Origin: Kineothrix sp. MB12-C1
GTDB taxonomy: Bacteria; Bacillota; Clostridia; Lachnospirales; Lachnospiraceae
Direction of reading: 5' to 3'
Length of the DNA stretch: 64,000 nucleotides
Assembly (NCBI RefSeq): GCF_030863805.1
Contig: NZ_CP132957.1
Span: forward strand, 2,356,001-2,420,000
Part shown: positions 46,081 to 54,756 of the stretch, in pieces
Numbering within the stretch: position 1 is the first letter of the stretch
How the letters are laid out: each line of letters starts with the position of its first letter
Position numbers and translations under genes: made by a program
The notes under the pieces: generated by a model
What the model was told of the DNA's origin: nothing
The model's database searches: none
What the model saw: only the letters and a program-made list of their open reading frames with translations

Positions 46081-47675
46081 ATTATAAAGTGCTAATTGCG
46101 GATGATGAATATTGGACGCGGGAAAAAATACGAAACATGCTCGATTGGAAGGCGTATCATCTGGAATTTCTGGAGCCTGCGGCGAATGGGGAAGAAGTCT
46201 TGGAACGGATGAAGACAGAGAAGCCGGACATATTAATTACCGATATCAATATGCCTTTTGTGAACGGTGTTGAACTTGTGAAAGAGGTGAAGGAGAAATA
46301 TGAAGAGGTTGTAGTATTCGTTATTAGCGGATATGATGACTTCGAATATGTGAAGAGCACCTTAATGGCGGGAGCAATTAATTATCTGTTAAAACCGATT
46401 ACGAAGATAGATTTAGTGAATGCTTTATCGAAAGCACTTGAAATTATTAGTAAAGAGGAAATAAATAAAAAGCAGATATTAAAAGCGGCCTCTGCCATTC
46501 AGGACAGGGAGCTGAGTCTGTTAGTGGAGAGGGAGGAGACCCCGTTTGCACCGCTTATAACGATGAATAAGGAGATAGACTTCGCCGGATACAGCCTTAT
46601 TCTCATTAAGATTCATGATTTGAAGGAGATTATGGCGGCGTATGAATATGATATGAACTATCTGTCCTATTCTATTAAAAAGATGAGCAAAGAAGTGACG
46701 GAATCGGAAAATCTTCTGATCTTCAATCATATATACCGTTCCAATGAATTCTTGATTATTACAGAATTGGACAGTGCGGAACAAAATAAGATGGCTGTTA
46801 AACTCTTGAACGCTATTAGGAATATGACCGCAAGCCCTATCAGTATTGTAATCAGTGAGCACACTTACTCTATCGAAAGTATTCATACTGCGTATACACA
46901 ATGTGTTTCTTTGCTTATGACGAGAAAATATAAAAAGGAAAGTATCATCTTATTCAACAGGAAACAGGATGAGGTAATTTATAGAGATTTGAAGGATCCA
47001 CTAGGAGAAGAAGCGGAGAATCGCTTAAAGAATCTTCTGAAGACCGGCAATGCAGAAGCGGTAAAGCAGCTAATCTTCGAGACCATTGGAGTGAAGCACT
47101 GTGAAGAATTGGGGTGGGAGTATATCAGGCTGCGGCAGACAGTAAAAAGGGTATGTAATCTCCTCACTGATTTTAAAATGGAGCAGAAGTCAGCGAAGGA
47201 AATAGTGGATCTGGAAAACATGGTGGATGTGCTCGATAAAACAGTGGAATATATGGAAGCGGATAAACTCTGTGAGGTTATTGAAGAGATTGTAGATACG
47301 GTGGTGAGTGAACCTAAGGGAGAGCTTGGAAGCAGTATCAGAGAGGTTGTGAAAAAGGCAGTAGTTTATATTAATGAACGGTTTTTTGAGGAGCTTTCTC
47401 TCGCCTTTTTGTCGAATCATTTCGGAGTGGAAAGTTCTTATTTTTCCAAAGTATTCCGGCAGGAGACGGGAGAGAGTCTTATGATTTATATCGCAGGGAA
47501 AAGGATTGAAAAGGCAAAGGAATATATGTTGGATTCTACGATTAATCTGACAGAAATTGCGTTCATGGTAGGATACGATGACTATACCTATTTTAATAAA
47601 GTATTTCGGAAAATGACTGGCATGAGCCCTCGCGATTATCGGGGGTCTCTGCATAAGGATGAGGCTGTATTATGA
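46068..47675 (+). CDS. YesN-type response regulator of the alpha-galactoside locus
   Basis: A 535-residue regulator: receiver domain (ADDE pocket; Asp59 in 'DILITDINMPF'; 'VISGYDDFEYV'; Lys in 'LLKPITK'), a long helical linker and an AraC-type double helix-turn-helix at the C-terminus ('YFSKVFRQETGESLMIYIAG', 'LTEIAFMVGYDDYTYFNKVF'). It overlaps the kinase gene by 13 bases and the following SBP gene by 4, so the three are translated as one unit. Confidence 0.95.
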   Translation: MAEINYKVLIADDEYWTREKIRNMLDWKAYHLEFLEPAANGEEVLERMKTEKPDILITDINMPFVNGVELVKEVKEKYEEVVVFVISGYDDFEYVKSTLMAGAINYLLKPITKIDLVNALSKALEIISKEEINKKQILKAASAIQDRELSLLVEREETPFAPLITMNKEIDFAGYSLILIKIHDLKEIMAAYEYDMNYLSYSIKKMSKEVTESENLLIFNHIYRSNEFLIITELDSAEQNKMAVKLLNAIRNMTASPISIVISEHTYSIESIHTAYTQCVSLLMTRKYKKESIILFNRKQDEVIYRDLKDPLGEEAENRLKNLLKTGNAEAVKQLIFETIGVKHCEELGWEYIRLRQTVKRVCNLLTDFKMEQKSAKEIVDLENMVDVLDKTVEYMEADKLCEVIEEIVDTVVSEPKGELGSSIREVVKKAVVYINERFFEELSLAFLSNHFGVESSYFSKVFRQETGESLMIYIAGKRIEKAKEYMLDSTINLTEIAFMVGYDDYTYFNKVFRKMTGMSPRDYRGSLHKDEAVL

Positions 47676-48961
47676 GAAAAGTTGGAATAATAGTTTTGCT
47701 GCTTGCTGTTGTGGCAGTATTTGGAGTTGCTGTTTTTGCATTGGAGAATGGAAGGGATGAGCCGGAGGAGAAACCGGAAAAGGTAGTTATCACCGTCTTA
47801 GCCGGACAATCGACCTCCGATGCGGGCGTGGAAGATATGATTGATGAAGTGATTGCCGAGAAGTTTCCCGGTGTGGAGCTGGAGTGGGAATGTGTGGACT
47901 GGGGAGAAAAGTTCGACTCTCGGATGCAGGGGCGGCTGGCAGCCGGCGATGTGCCGGATATTATTGTAGGGAAGGCACAGGATATTCATGCCTATATGGA
48001 TGGCGGCAACTTGGCTCCGCTTCAGGTGGAGGGAATGGAACGTCTGGAGAAAGGAGTACGCGATACGGTAACGATAGATGGGGAAGTGTACGGTATCCCA
48101 TATAATGCGTGGTATCAAGGGGTGGTATATAGTAAGAAGATATTCGAACAATTACAGCTCAAGACACCGGATACCCTGGAGGAGCTTGCACAGACGGTGC
48201 AAATATTAGAGGACAATGGAGTGACTCCGTTTGCGGCACATTTCAGGGAAAGCTGGAAGGTCGGAAATATGACAATGCAATTTTTGCTCAATAATGTATT
48301 CGCACAGGAAGCGGATTGGGGAGAGCAGTTCCGCTTAGGAAACCGGGATTTTGCCGGAGATATACGAATAAGAGAATGTGTAGAGCAGAATAAATATGTG
48401 CTGGAACATTCTTGGGAAGATGCTCTTATGATTGAACAATATGAAAGTGACCGAAGGTTCGCAGAGGGACAAGCAGCCATGTATCTGACCGGTTTGTGGT
48501 CATTACAATCTATGAACCAATATGATTCAAATGTGCGTTATGGTTTCTTCCCTTATCCGACGAAAGAGGGGGGCGCCAGCCTGATTAAGGAAACGAATAT
48601 GACTTTTATGATGAGTGAAACATCGAAATATCAGGAGCTGATTAATCACATCTTCACGGAGCTGCTGCAAAATGAAAAGCTTATGCAGGAGATTCTTGGA
48701 TTCACGGGAACATATCCGGTAGTTACAGATATGATGGTAACTTATGAGAGTGCAGTGGAGGAGGATATCAGAAGTTACGAGGCAGAAAATAGAATTATTG
48801 ATGCTTCTATAGGGAATAACCAATTGATATGGAGATTTCAAAATGATCTGTCGGAGGAAATTTTAAAGTGGTTAAAAGGGGAAGCCGATTTGGATGAGGT
48901 GCTCACTTATGCAGATGAACATAGGCAGGAAAGCGGAAATATTCCGATAATTTCAAAATAA
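47672..48961 (+). CDS. Membrane-tethered sugar-binding protein paralogue, probable sensor
   Basis: A 429-residue family 1 extracellular solute-binding protein whose N-terminus 'VGIIVLLLAVVAVFGVAVFA' is an uncleaved-looking hydrophobic helix with no lipobox Cys. It is clearly paralogous to the lipoprotein encoded next (both have 'TVLAGQST.DAG', 'LEWECVDWG' and 'MTMQF/VTMQF'). Its ATG overlaps the response-regulator stop by 4 bases, so it belongs to the regulatory unit rather than to the transporter. I infer a membrane-anchored ligand sensor presenting sugar to the YesM kinase. A second transport SBP remains an alternative. Confidence 0.88.
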   Translation: MRKVGIIVLLLAVVAVFGVAVFALENGRDEPEEKPEKVVITVLAGQSTSDAGVEDMIDEVIAEKFPGVELEWECVDWGEKFDSRMQGRLAAGDVPDIIVGKAQDIHAYMDGGNLAPLQVEGMERLEKGVRDTVTIDGEVYGIPYNAWYQGVVYSKKIFEQLQLKTPDTLEELAQTVQILEDNGVTPFAAHFRESWKVGNMTMQFLLNNVFAQEADWGEQFRLGNRDFAGDIRIRECVEQNKYVLEHSWEDALMIEQYESDRRFAEGQAAMYLTGLWSLQSMNQYDSNVRYGFFPYPTKEGGASLIKETNMTFMMSETSKYQELINHIFTELLQNEKLMQEILGFTGTYPVVTDMMVTYESAVEEDIRSYEAENRIIDASIGNNQLIWRFQNDLSEEILKWLKGEADLDEVLTYADEHRQESGNIPIISK

Positions 48962-49056
48962 TACAACTGCTTTTTTCAAAACAGTCCTACTTCCGGGAAC
49001 TCAATCAAAGATATACTGATGATAGAACAACAAACGAGTTTAATTGGAGGGAAGAC

Positions 49057-50394
49057 ATGAAAAAGAAAGTATTAAGTATGATTTTGTGTACCACGATGTT
49101 AACCACAGTATTAGTCGGATGCGGCCAGGGAAGTGCGGCAGAAACGAAGCCGGCAGCACAACCTGCGGAGGAAAGCGCAGAAGTGAAGGAAGAAGCTCCG
49201 GCACAGGAAACAGCAGCTGCGGATGAGAAGGTAACGCTCACCGTTTTGGCGGGACAGTCCACTACGGATGCGGGCATTGAAGATTTAATCGACGAAGCGC
49301 TTGCAGAGCAATATCCAAATATTACTTTGGAATGGGAATGCGTTGACTGGGGGAATGATTTCCAGCCGAAAATGCAGCAGTATATGCAGTCAGGACTTCC
49401 TGATATTATGATTGGTAAAGCACAGGACGTGGCAACTTATGCACCTCAGGGAATTCTGGGACCGATTGCCGATACCTATCTGGATAGAGTATTGGATGCA
49501 GCAAGTGCCAACGTTACGCTAGATGGCGAAACATACGGACTCGTATATAACGCAATGTATCAGGGAGTTTATTACAACAAAGATATGTTTGCTGAAAACG
49601 GATGGGAGATTCCTAAGACAATCGATGATTTACAGGTAATTATTGATGACTGCAAGGCAAAAGGTATTACTCCTTTCGCAAGCCATATGGTGGATACATG
49701 GTCTATCGGCAATGTTACGATGCAGTTTGCTATGAATGATGTATTCAACAAGGTTCCTTCCTGGGGAGATGATTTCAGAAACGGAACGACTTCCTTTACG
49801 GAAAGCAAAGAATTCCAGACAGCATACAGCTATAATAAGCTGATTTTTGATAATACCTTCCCGGAGACGTTCTCCACAGAGCAGACAGACTGCGATGCGA
49901 GAATGGTACTTGGAGAAGCGGCAATGAAGGTATCCGGTTCCTGGTCTATTCAGAACTTTTTGGATATTGATGAGAATTTTAATTTCGGAATATTCCCCTT
50001 CCCTAACCAGACGGGAGATTCCAAGCTCATTTTCGAACCTAACATTACAATTATGAAGAGTGCAGCGAGTGAACATCAGGATGCGATCGATTGTGTCATC
50101 GATGTAATGACCGGAAATAAGGAGCTCGCAAGAGAAATTTATGATTATACGAAAACAGCGGCGATGTTAAAAGACGTAACTCCTACCTTCGCGAATCCCA
50201 GTCAGGAAGACATTGACAAGTATGCGGCTGAAGGAATGATTGTTGACGTAACATCGGGAAATAATCAGCTTGTATGGGGCGGTTTCCAAGAAGAGAATGC
50301 AAAAGATATCGCAGCATGGCTCCAAGGTGATGTGACATTTGAAGATGCGTTAGCGGCGTCGGATGCCAGAGTGGCAGCAAGCAGCGCTAATTAA
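49057..50394 (+). CDS. Sugar ABC transporter substrate-binding lipoprotein
   Basis: A 445-residue family 1 solute-binding protein. The signal peptide ends in lipobox 'VLVGCG' (Cys22), then an Ala/Glu/Pro-rich linker to ~residue 58, then the two-lobed binding domain beginning 'KVTLTVLAGQSTTDAGIEDL'. It is the transport receptor for the permeases encoded after the repeat-filled 415-base gap. The GH36 gene downstream suggests alpha-galactosides such as raffinose or melibiose as ligands. GGAGG lies 9 bases before the ATG. Confidence 0.94.
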   Translation: MKKKVLSMILCTTMLTTVLVGCGQGSAAETKPAAQPAEESAEVKEEAPAQETAAADEKVTLTVLAGQSTTDAGIEDLIDEALAEQYPNITLEWECVDWGNDFQPKMQQYMQSGLPDIMIGKAQDVATYAPQGILGPIADTYLDRVLDAASANVTLDGETYGLVYNAMYQGVYYNKDMFAENGWEIPKTIDDLQVIIDDCKAKGITPFASHMVDTWSIGNVTMQFAMNDVFNKVPSWGDDFRNGTTSFTESKEFQTAYSYNKLIFDNTFPETFSTEQTDCDARMVLGEAAMKVSGSWSIQNFLDIDENFNFGIFPFPNQTGDSKLIFEPNITIMKSAASEHQDAIDCVIDVMTGNKELAREIYDYTKTAAMLKDVTPTFANPSQEDIDKYAAEGMIVDVTSGNNQLVWGGFQEENAKDIAAWLQGDVTFEDALAASDARVAASSAN

Positions 50395-50402
50395 GAGAAG
50401 GA

Positions 50403-50432
50403 GGCTGTTACATTATGTGACAGCCCCTTTCT
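50403..50432 (+). terminator. Terminator-like hairpin after the SBP gene
   Basis: Ten base pairs (GGCTGTTACA / TGTGACAGCC, one G-U), loop TTA, tail CCCCTTTCT, 8 bases after the SBP stop. It probably gives partial termination so that the SBP mRNA exceeds the permease mRNA. A second hairpin, TTTCATGTAATAG / CTATTACATGAAA, follows at 50436-50470. Confidence 0.6.
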
Positions 50433-50474
50433 AATTTCATGTAATAGGAAAGTGCTTCTATTACATGAAACAGA

Positions 50475-50783
50475 TGCGCAGCTGCGCGCGCGGAACAAAA
50501 GTTGTGCTGCTAAAAGTTTAAATCGCGAGAGTGAGTGAAGCACACTTTTGTTCTTTAATCGGAAAGAGCGCCTATTAAAGAACCGATTAATGCGCAGCTG
50601 CGCGCGCGGAACAAAAGCTGTGCTGTAAAGGTTTAAATTGCGAGAGCGGGTGAAGCACACTTTTGTTCTTTAATCGGAAAGAGCGCCTATTAAAGAACCG
50701 ATTAATGCGCAGCTGCGCGCGCGGAACAAAAGCTGTGCTGTAAAGGTTTAAATTGCGAGAGCGGGTGAAGCACACTTTTGTTC
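50475..50783 (+). repeat. Three tandem structured repeats in the SBP-permease intergenic region
   Basis: Three cores at 50475-50553, 50591-50668 and 50706-50783 are separated by two identical 37-base linkers (50554-50590, 50669-50705), giving a 115-116-base period. Copies 2 and 3 are identical; copy 1 differs at several positions. Each core starts TGCGCAGCTGCGCGCGCGG and contains a stem GAACAAAAG-c/t-TGTGCT with AGCACA-CTTTTGTTC; each linker is itself a hairpin (TTTAATCGG / CCGATTAA). The repeats fill the leader of the permease genes and end 26 bases before the start codon. No coding potential is credible. Not a CRISPR array: linkers are identical and the repeats are palindromic. Confidence 0.88.
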
Positions 50784-50809
50784 ATATCAGAGATGAGGAG
50801 TGAAAAGGA

Positions 50810-51700
50810 ATGAATAATAGAAAAAGTAATGGAATGGAAAAGAAGATGGAGCGGCAATATCTGCTCATGGTCCTTCCCGGATTCTTAATTTTTACGGTAG
50901 GGCTTATTATTCCTATGTTTATGGCAGTTCGTTATTCCTTCACGAGTTGGGATGGAATGTCTTCGACGAAGCCCTTTGTAGGCTTACAGAATTACATCGA
51001 TTTGATGAAGAGTTCGGACTTTCGGGCAACTTGGTGGTTCACCATCAAGTTTACCATCGGTAATACGATAATACAAAATGTGCTGGCGCTTCTTTTTGCT
51101 ATTGCGTTGGATAGCGGGATTAAAGCGCAAAAAATATATAGAACGGCGTTCTTTGTTCCATGTTTGATCAGTTCTTTAATTGTGGGCTTTATCTGGTTGA
51201 AAATGTACTCCAATGTACTTCCGGCAATGAATGAATTGTTGGGAACAAATATTAATTTCCTGCTCTTTGGCAGCGGGCAGACAGTGTTAACTGGTCTTTT
51301 AATTGCGAATAACTGGCAATGGATAGGATATTGGATGTTAATTTATCTTGCGGGGCTTCAATCGATTCCGTCAGAGTTGTACGAAGCGGCGAAGGTGGAC
51401 GGAGCCGGTGCGATCAGCCGGTTTAAAAACATAACAATTCCGATGCTGGCTCCTGCAATTACGATCTGTGTGGTGGGAATTACGACCGGCTCCCTGAAGG
51501 TATATGATTTGCTGGTAGCCTCAACCAAGGGCGGGCCGGGAAGAGCATCTACATCGATTATCTACCAGACTTATATTACTGCAATTAATGGAAGACAGTA
51601 TGGCTATGGGTCTGCCATGTCAGTGACACTTGTTATTGTACTCTTATTGGTAGCATTGATTCAGGTAAAGGGATTGAAAAAGAGGGAGGTGCAGGCATGA
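50810..51700 (+). CDS. Sugar ABC transporter permease (MalF/UgpA type)
   Basis: A 296-residue permease with six transmembrane helices. The EAA loop is 'ELYEAAKVDGAGAISRFKNI' and the preceding 'NNWQWIGYWMLIYLAGLQSI' is a family segment. GAGGAGTGAAAAGG precedes the ATG. Forms a heterodimer with the next permease; ATPase subunit encoded elsewhere. Confidence 0.95.
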   Translation: MNNRKSNGMEKKMERQYLLMVLPGFLIFTVGLIIPMFMAVRYSFTSWDGMSSTKPFVGLQNYIDLMKSSDFRATWWFTIKFTIGNTIIQNVLALLFAIALDSGIKAQKIYRTAFFVPCLISSLIVGFIWLKMYSNVLPAMNELLGTNINFLLFGSGQTVLTGLLIANNWQWIGYWMLIYLAGLQSIPSELYEAAKVDGAGAISRFKNITIPMLAPAITICVVGITTGSLKVYDLLVASTKGGPGRASTSIIYQTYITAINGRQYGYGSAMSVTLVIVLLLVALIQVKGLKKREVQA

Positions 51701-52572
51701 TTGCTGTAGAAAAAATGAAACGTCCGAAAGAAGACATACAAAAACAGCCTTATACAAAGATAACGCTCCTCATTCAGATTGTAATGACATTTATTGCATT
51801 TTTGTTTATTGCCCCTATTTTAATGATTGTCAATTATTCCTTTAAAACGAAGAAAGAGCTATATTTATCGAGTCCTCTGGCTCTGCCTGAAAGCATTCAA
51901 TTCAGCAATTATGAAAAGGCATTCGATAAGCTGAGTTTGGCGACCACTTTTACAAACACCTTTTTGTATACAGCAATCAGTGTTCTTATCCTGGCACTTC
52001 TATGTGGGTCTACTGCATGGGCGATTGCCAGATGTAAGGGGAGATTTTTCAAGTTCTGTTACATCTATTTTATTGTGGGAATTTTAATTCCTTATCAAGC
52101 TTTATTCTTACCTATTTATATTATAGGATATAATATGAACCTTACGAACAGTGCACACGGGATTATTTTCATGTATATCGCAACAGGACTCTCTTTCGGA
52201 GTATTTCTTATGACTAGTTTTATGTCAACGGTCCCGATTGAGTTGGAGGAGGCTGCGAGAATCGACGGATGTTCCGTATTTCGTACTTATTTTACGATTG
52301 TTATGCCGCTTTTGAAGCCGGCAATGGCTACGTTAGTAATTATGCAGGCATTCCAGATATGGAATGATTATCTGCTTGCCAGCTTATATGTGAGCAAAAA
52401 ACAGCTCAAAACGCTTACCGTAGCAATTCAGTCTTTATTCTCGGCACAGACTAGCGATTATTCCACGGCGATGGCGGCTATTGTTATATCGGTGTTACCG
52501 ATTGCCATACTGTTTATCAGCCTTCAGAAATACTTTATCAAGGGTATGACGGTAGGTGCAGTCAAGGGTTAA
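51697..52572 (+). CDS. Sugar ABC transporter permease (MalG/UgpE type)
   Basis: A 291-residue permease overlapping its partner by 4 bases (ATGA). EAA loop 'ELEEAARIDGCSVFRTYFTI', C-terminal 'YFIKGMTVGAVKG'. About 25 polar residues precede the first transmembrane helix. Completes the importer probably specific for alpha-galactosides. Confidence 0.95.
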   Translation: MIAVEKMKRPKEDIQKQPYTKITLLIQIVMTFIAFLFIAPILMIVNYSFKTKKELYLSSPLALPESIQFSNYEKAFDKLSLATTFTNTFLYTAISVLILALLCGSTAWAIARCKGRFFKFCYIYFIVGILIPYQALFLPIYIIGYNMNLTNSAHGIIFMYIATGLSFGVFLMTSFMSTVPIELEEAARIDGCSVFRTYFTIVMPLLKPAMATLVIMQAFQIWNDYLLASLYVSKKQLKTLTVAIQSLFSAQTSDYSTAMAAIVISVLPIAILFISLQKYFIKGMTVGAVKG

Positions 52573-52629
52573 TTAGTGATGGCATTGAACTGTTACGTTA
52601 ATTGCGTTTATGAAAGGAGCAGTATAGAT

Positions 52630-54741
52630 ATGGTTGTTTTATTGAACAAGTACTTACTGGGAGATATGGAATGTTATTATTATTTGGATGAGGGGACGAA
52701 GTTGGTGGAGCTTATCGTCGTACCGGAGGGTATGGAACCTCTCGACTGGAGTGAGAAGAAGCAGGAAATCGATTCCCTGGTCCAATTGAAGGTCGCAGGA
52801 GATATCTATCCGGGGGGATACGCAGGAGGAGTGACGTTACGCCAAGGCGGTTCGCTTGCTTCTTTACAATATGAAACTCAATATGTGGAAAAAGACGGAG
52901 GTCAGACCTCGGTGTACACTGTTCTTTCTTATAAGAATAGAGCAACTTGTAAGGTTACCCACCGCTTATGTTATAAGGAAGGAAGTGAACATCTGGAAAG
53001 TGATGTCACGCTGGCAAACGAAGGGGATAAAGAAATTTCTCTGGAAATGCTGTCCAGCTTTTCCTTAGGGGGAATCTCTCCATTTATTCAGAAGGATGCA
53101 CATGATTCCTTGAAGGTGCACCGGTTAAGAAGTGTATGGAGCATGGAAGGACGCTTGGAGACGAGAACGATAGAAGAATTGCAGCTTGAACCGTCTTGGG
53201 CAGGTCATGCAATCCGTTCCGAACGATTTGGACAGGTGGGTTCGATACCGGTCAATCGATATTTCCCTTATCTCGTGGTGGAAGATAGCGTCAGCGATGT
53301 GTTCTGGGGGGTACAGTTGGGACACAATGCTTCGTGGCAGATGGAAGTCTATCGGAAAGATGATGGTGTTTCCATATCAGGAGGTCTGGCTGACAGAGAA
53401 TTCGGCCATTGGATGAAGTGTGTACAGCCAGGCGAGAGTTTCTCAGTACCGACGGCAATTCTGTCGATTTGCAAAGGGGGCGGTGTAGATAAAGTTTCCC
53501 AGAGAATGACGGCAGCAATAGAAGAATATGTGAATCAGGAACCGGAAATCGAACAGGACCTTCCGATTATTTTCAATGAATACTGCACCACATGGGGATG
53601 TCCTTCCGATGAAAATATAGCGGGTATCTTAGAGGTAATTAAAGATAAGGGCTTTTCTTATTTTGTTATCGATTGCGGATGGTATAAGAAGGAAGGGATT
53701 CCGTGGGATATTATGATGGGTGATTATAATGTATCCAAGGAGCTGTTTCCGGAGGGGCTTGAAAAAACGGTTCAGAGAATCAAAGAAGCAGGAATGAAGC
53801 CGGGTATTTGGTTCGAAATAGAAAATGTTGGATCTGCGTCGGAGATCTATAATGATGAAGAGCACCTTCTTAAGCGAGACGGCGAAGTATTAACTACCAG
53901 TATGAGACGCTTTCTCGATCTGCGCAATCCGTGGGTAATCAATTATTTAAATGAGAAAGTCATTGGCACTTTGAAGCGATATGGCTTTGAATACATGAAG
54001 ATGGATTACAACGATACGATAGGTCTGGGATGCGACGGGGCGGAATCTCTGGGTGAAGGTCTCCGCCAGAATATGGCTGCCTCTCTGGAATTTATTAAGA
54101 GGGTGAAGGAAGAAATTCCGGGAATTATTTTGGAGAATTGTGCATCCGGCGGACATCGCTTAGAGCCCCTTATGATGAGCCTGACAAGTATGGCATCCTT
54201 CTCAGATGCTCATGAATGTGAGGAAATTCCCGTCATTGCGGCTAATCTTCATCGTGCTATTTTGCCAAGGCAGAGCCAGATTTGGGCAGTAATAAGGAAA
54301 GAAGACTCCTTGAAGAGAATTGCTTATTCTGTGATCAATACTTTCCTGGGAAGAATGTGTATTTCCGGGGATGTAACGGAGTTAAGTGTGGAACAATGGG
54401 ATGTTATCGATCGGGGAATGGCTTTCTATAAGAAAATTGCTCCTATTATTAAGCACGGATATACCTACTTTTATGGCAGTGAGATTACAAGTTATAGGAA
54501 CCTGAAAGGATGGCAGGGAATCTTAAGAACATCGGAAAGCGGTGAAGCATATGCCCTTTTCCATGTGTTTGAGGTTCCGGAGGGAAGCATGTTGAAAATG
54601 GAGCTGCCCGCAGAAGTTCAGGCAGTGGTTCAAGAGGTATATTCTGACAGCAAATATGAGGTGACGATAGAAGGGAACCTTTTGTGCTATAAAGCAGAGG
54701 AGAATAAAAAGGCGGTGGCAGTATTGCTTGGCGGAAAATAG
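52630..54741 (+). CDS. Alpha-galactosidase, GH36
   Basis: A 703-residue GH36 enzyme: N-terminal beta-supersandwich (~1-290), TIM barrel (~300-600), C-terminal beta domain. The nucleophile Asp lies in 'FEYMKMDYNDTIG' (equivalent of the KWD motif) and the likely acid/base Asp in 'SMASFSDAHECEEIP'; 'IILENCASGGHRLEPLMMS' is the substrate loop. No signal peptide, so it hydrolyses imported raffinose-type sugars inside the cell. AAAGGAG 10 bases before ATG 52630 decides the start; in-frame GTG 52576 has none. The sequence is a divergent GH36 member, so another alpha-linked sugar is possible. Confidence 0.9.
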   Translation: MVVLLNKYLLGDMECYYYLDEGTKLVELIVVPEGMEPLDWSEKKQEIDSLVQLKVAGDIYPGGYAGGVTLRQGGSLASLQYETQYVEKDGGQTSVYTVLSYKNRATCKVTHRLCYKEGSEHLESDVTLANEGDKEISLEMLSSFSLGGISPFIQKDAHDSLKVHRLRSVWSMEGRLETRTIEELQLEPSWAGHAIRSERFGQVGSIPVNRYFPYLVVEDSVSDVFWGVQLGHNASWQMEVYRKDDGVSISGGLADREFGHWMKCVQPGESFSVPTAILSICKGGGVDKVSQRMTAAIEEYVNQEPEIEQDLPIIFNEYCTTWGCPSDENIAGILEVIKDKGFSYFVIDCGWYKKEGIPWDIMMGDYNVSKELFPEGLEKTVQRIKEAGMKPGIWFEIENVGSASEIYNDEEHLLKRDGEVLTTSMRRFLDLRNPWVINYLNEKVIGTLKRYGFEYMKMDYNDTIGLGCDGAESLGEGLRQNMAASLEFIKRVKEEIPGIILENCASGGHRLEPLMMSLTSMASFSDAHECEEIPVIAANLHRAILPRQSQIWAVIRKEDSLKRIAYSVINTFLGRMCISGDVTELSVEQWDVIDRGMAFYKKIAPIIKHGYTYFYGSEITSYRNLKGWQGILRTSESGEAYALFHVFEVPEGSMLKMELPAEVQAVVQEVYSDSKYEVTIEGNLLCYKAEENKKAVAVLLGGK

Positions 54742-54756
54742 CGGATAGGTAGGAGC

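Noticed and set aside
50391-50775. Minus-strand open frames with repeated peptide beginning MCFTRSRNLNLYS
   Set aside because: They arise from the tandem structured repeats, have no ribosome sites, and the strong palindromes explain the conservation; they are antisense to the permease leader.
50475-50783. Possible CRISPR array
   Set aside because: Only three repeats of ~78 bp, identical palindromic linkers instead of unique spacers, and no cas genes.
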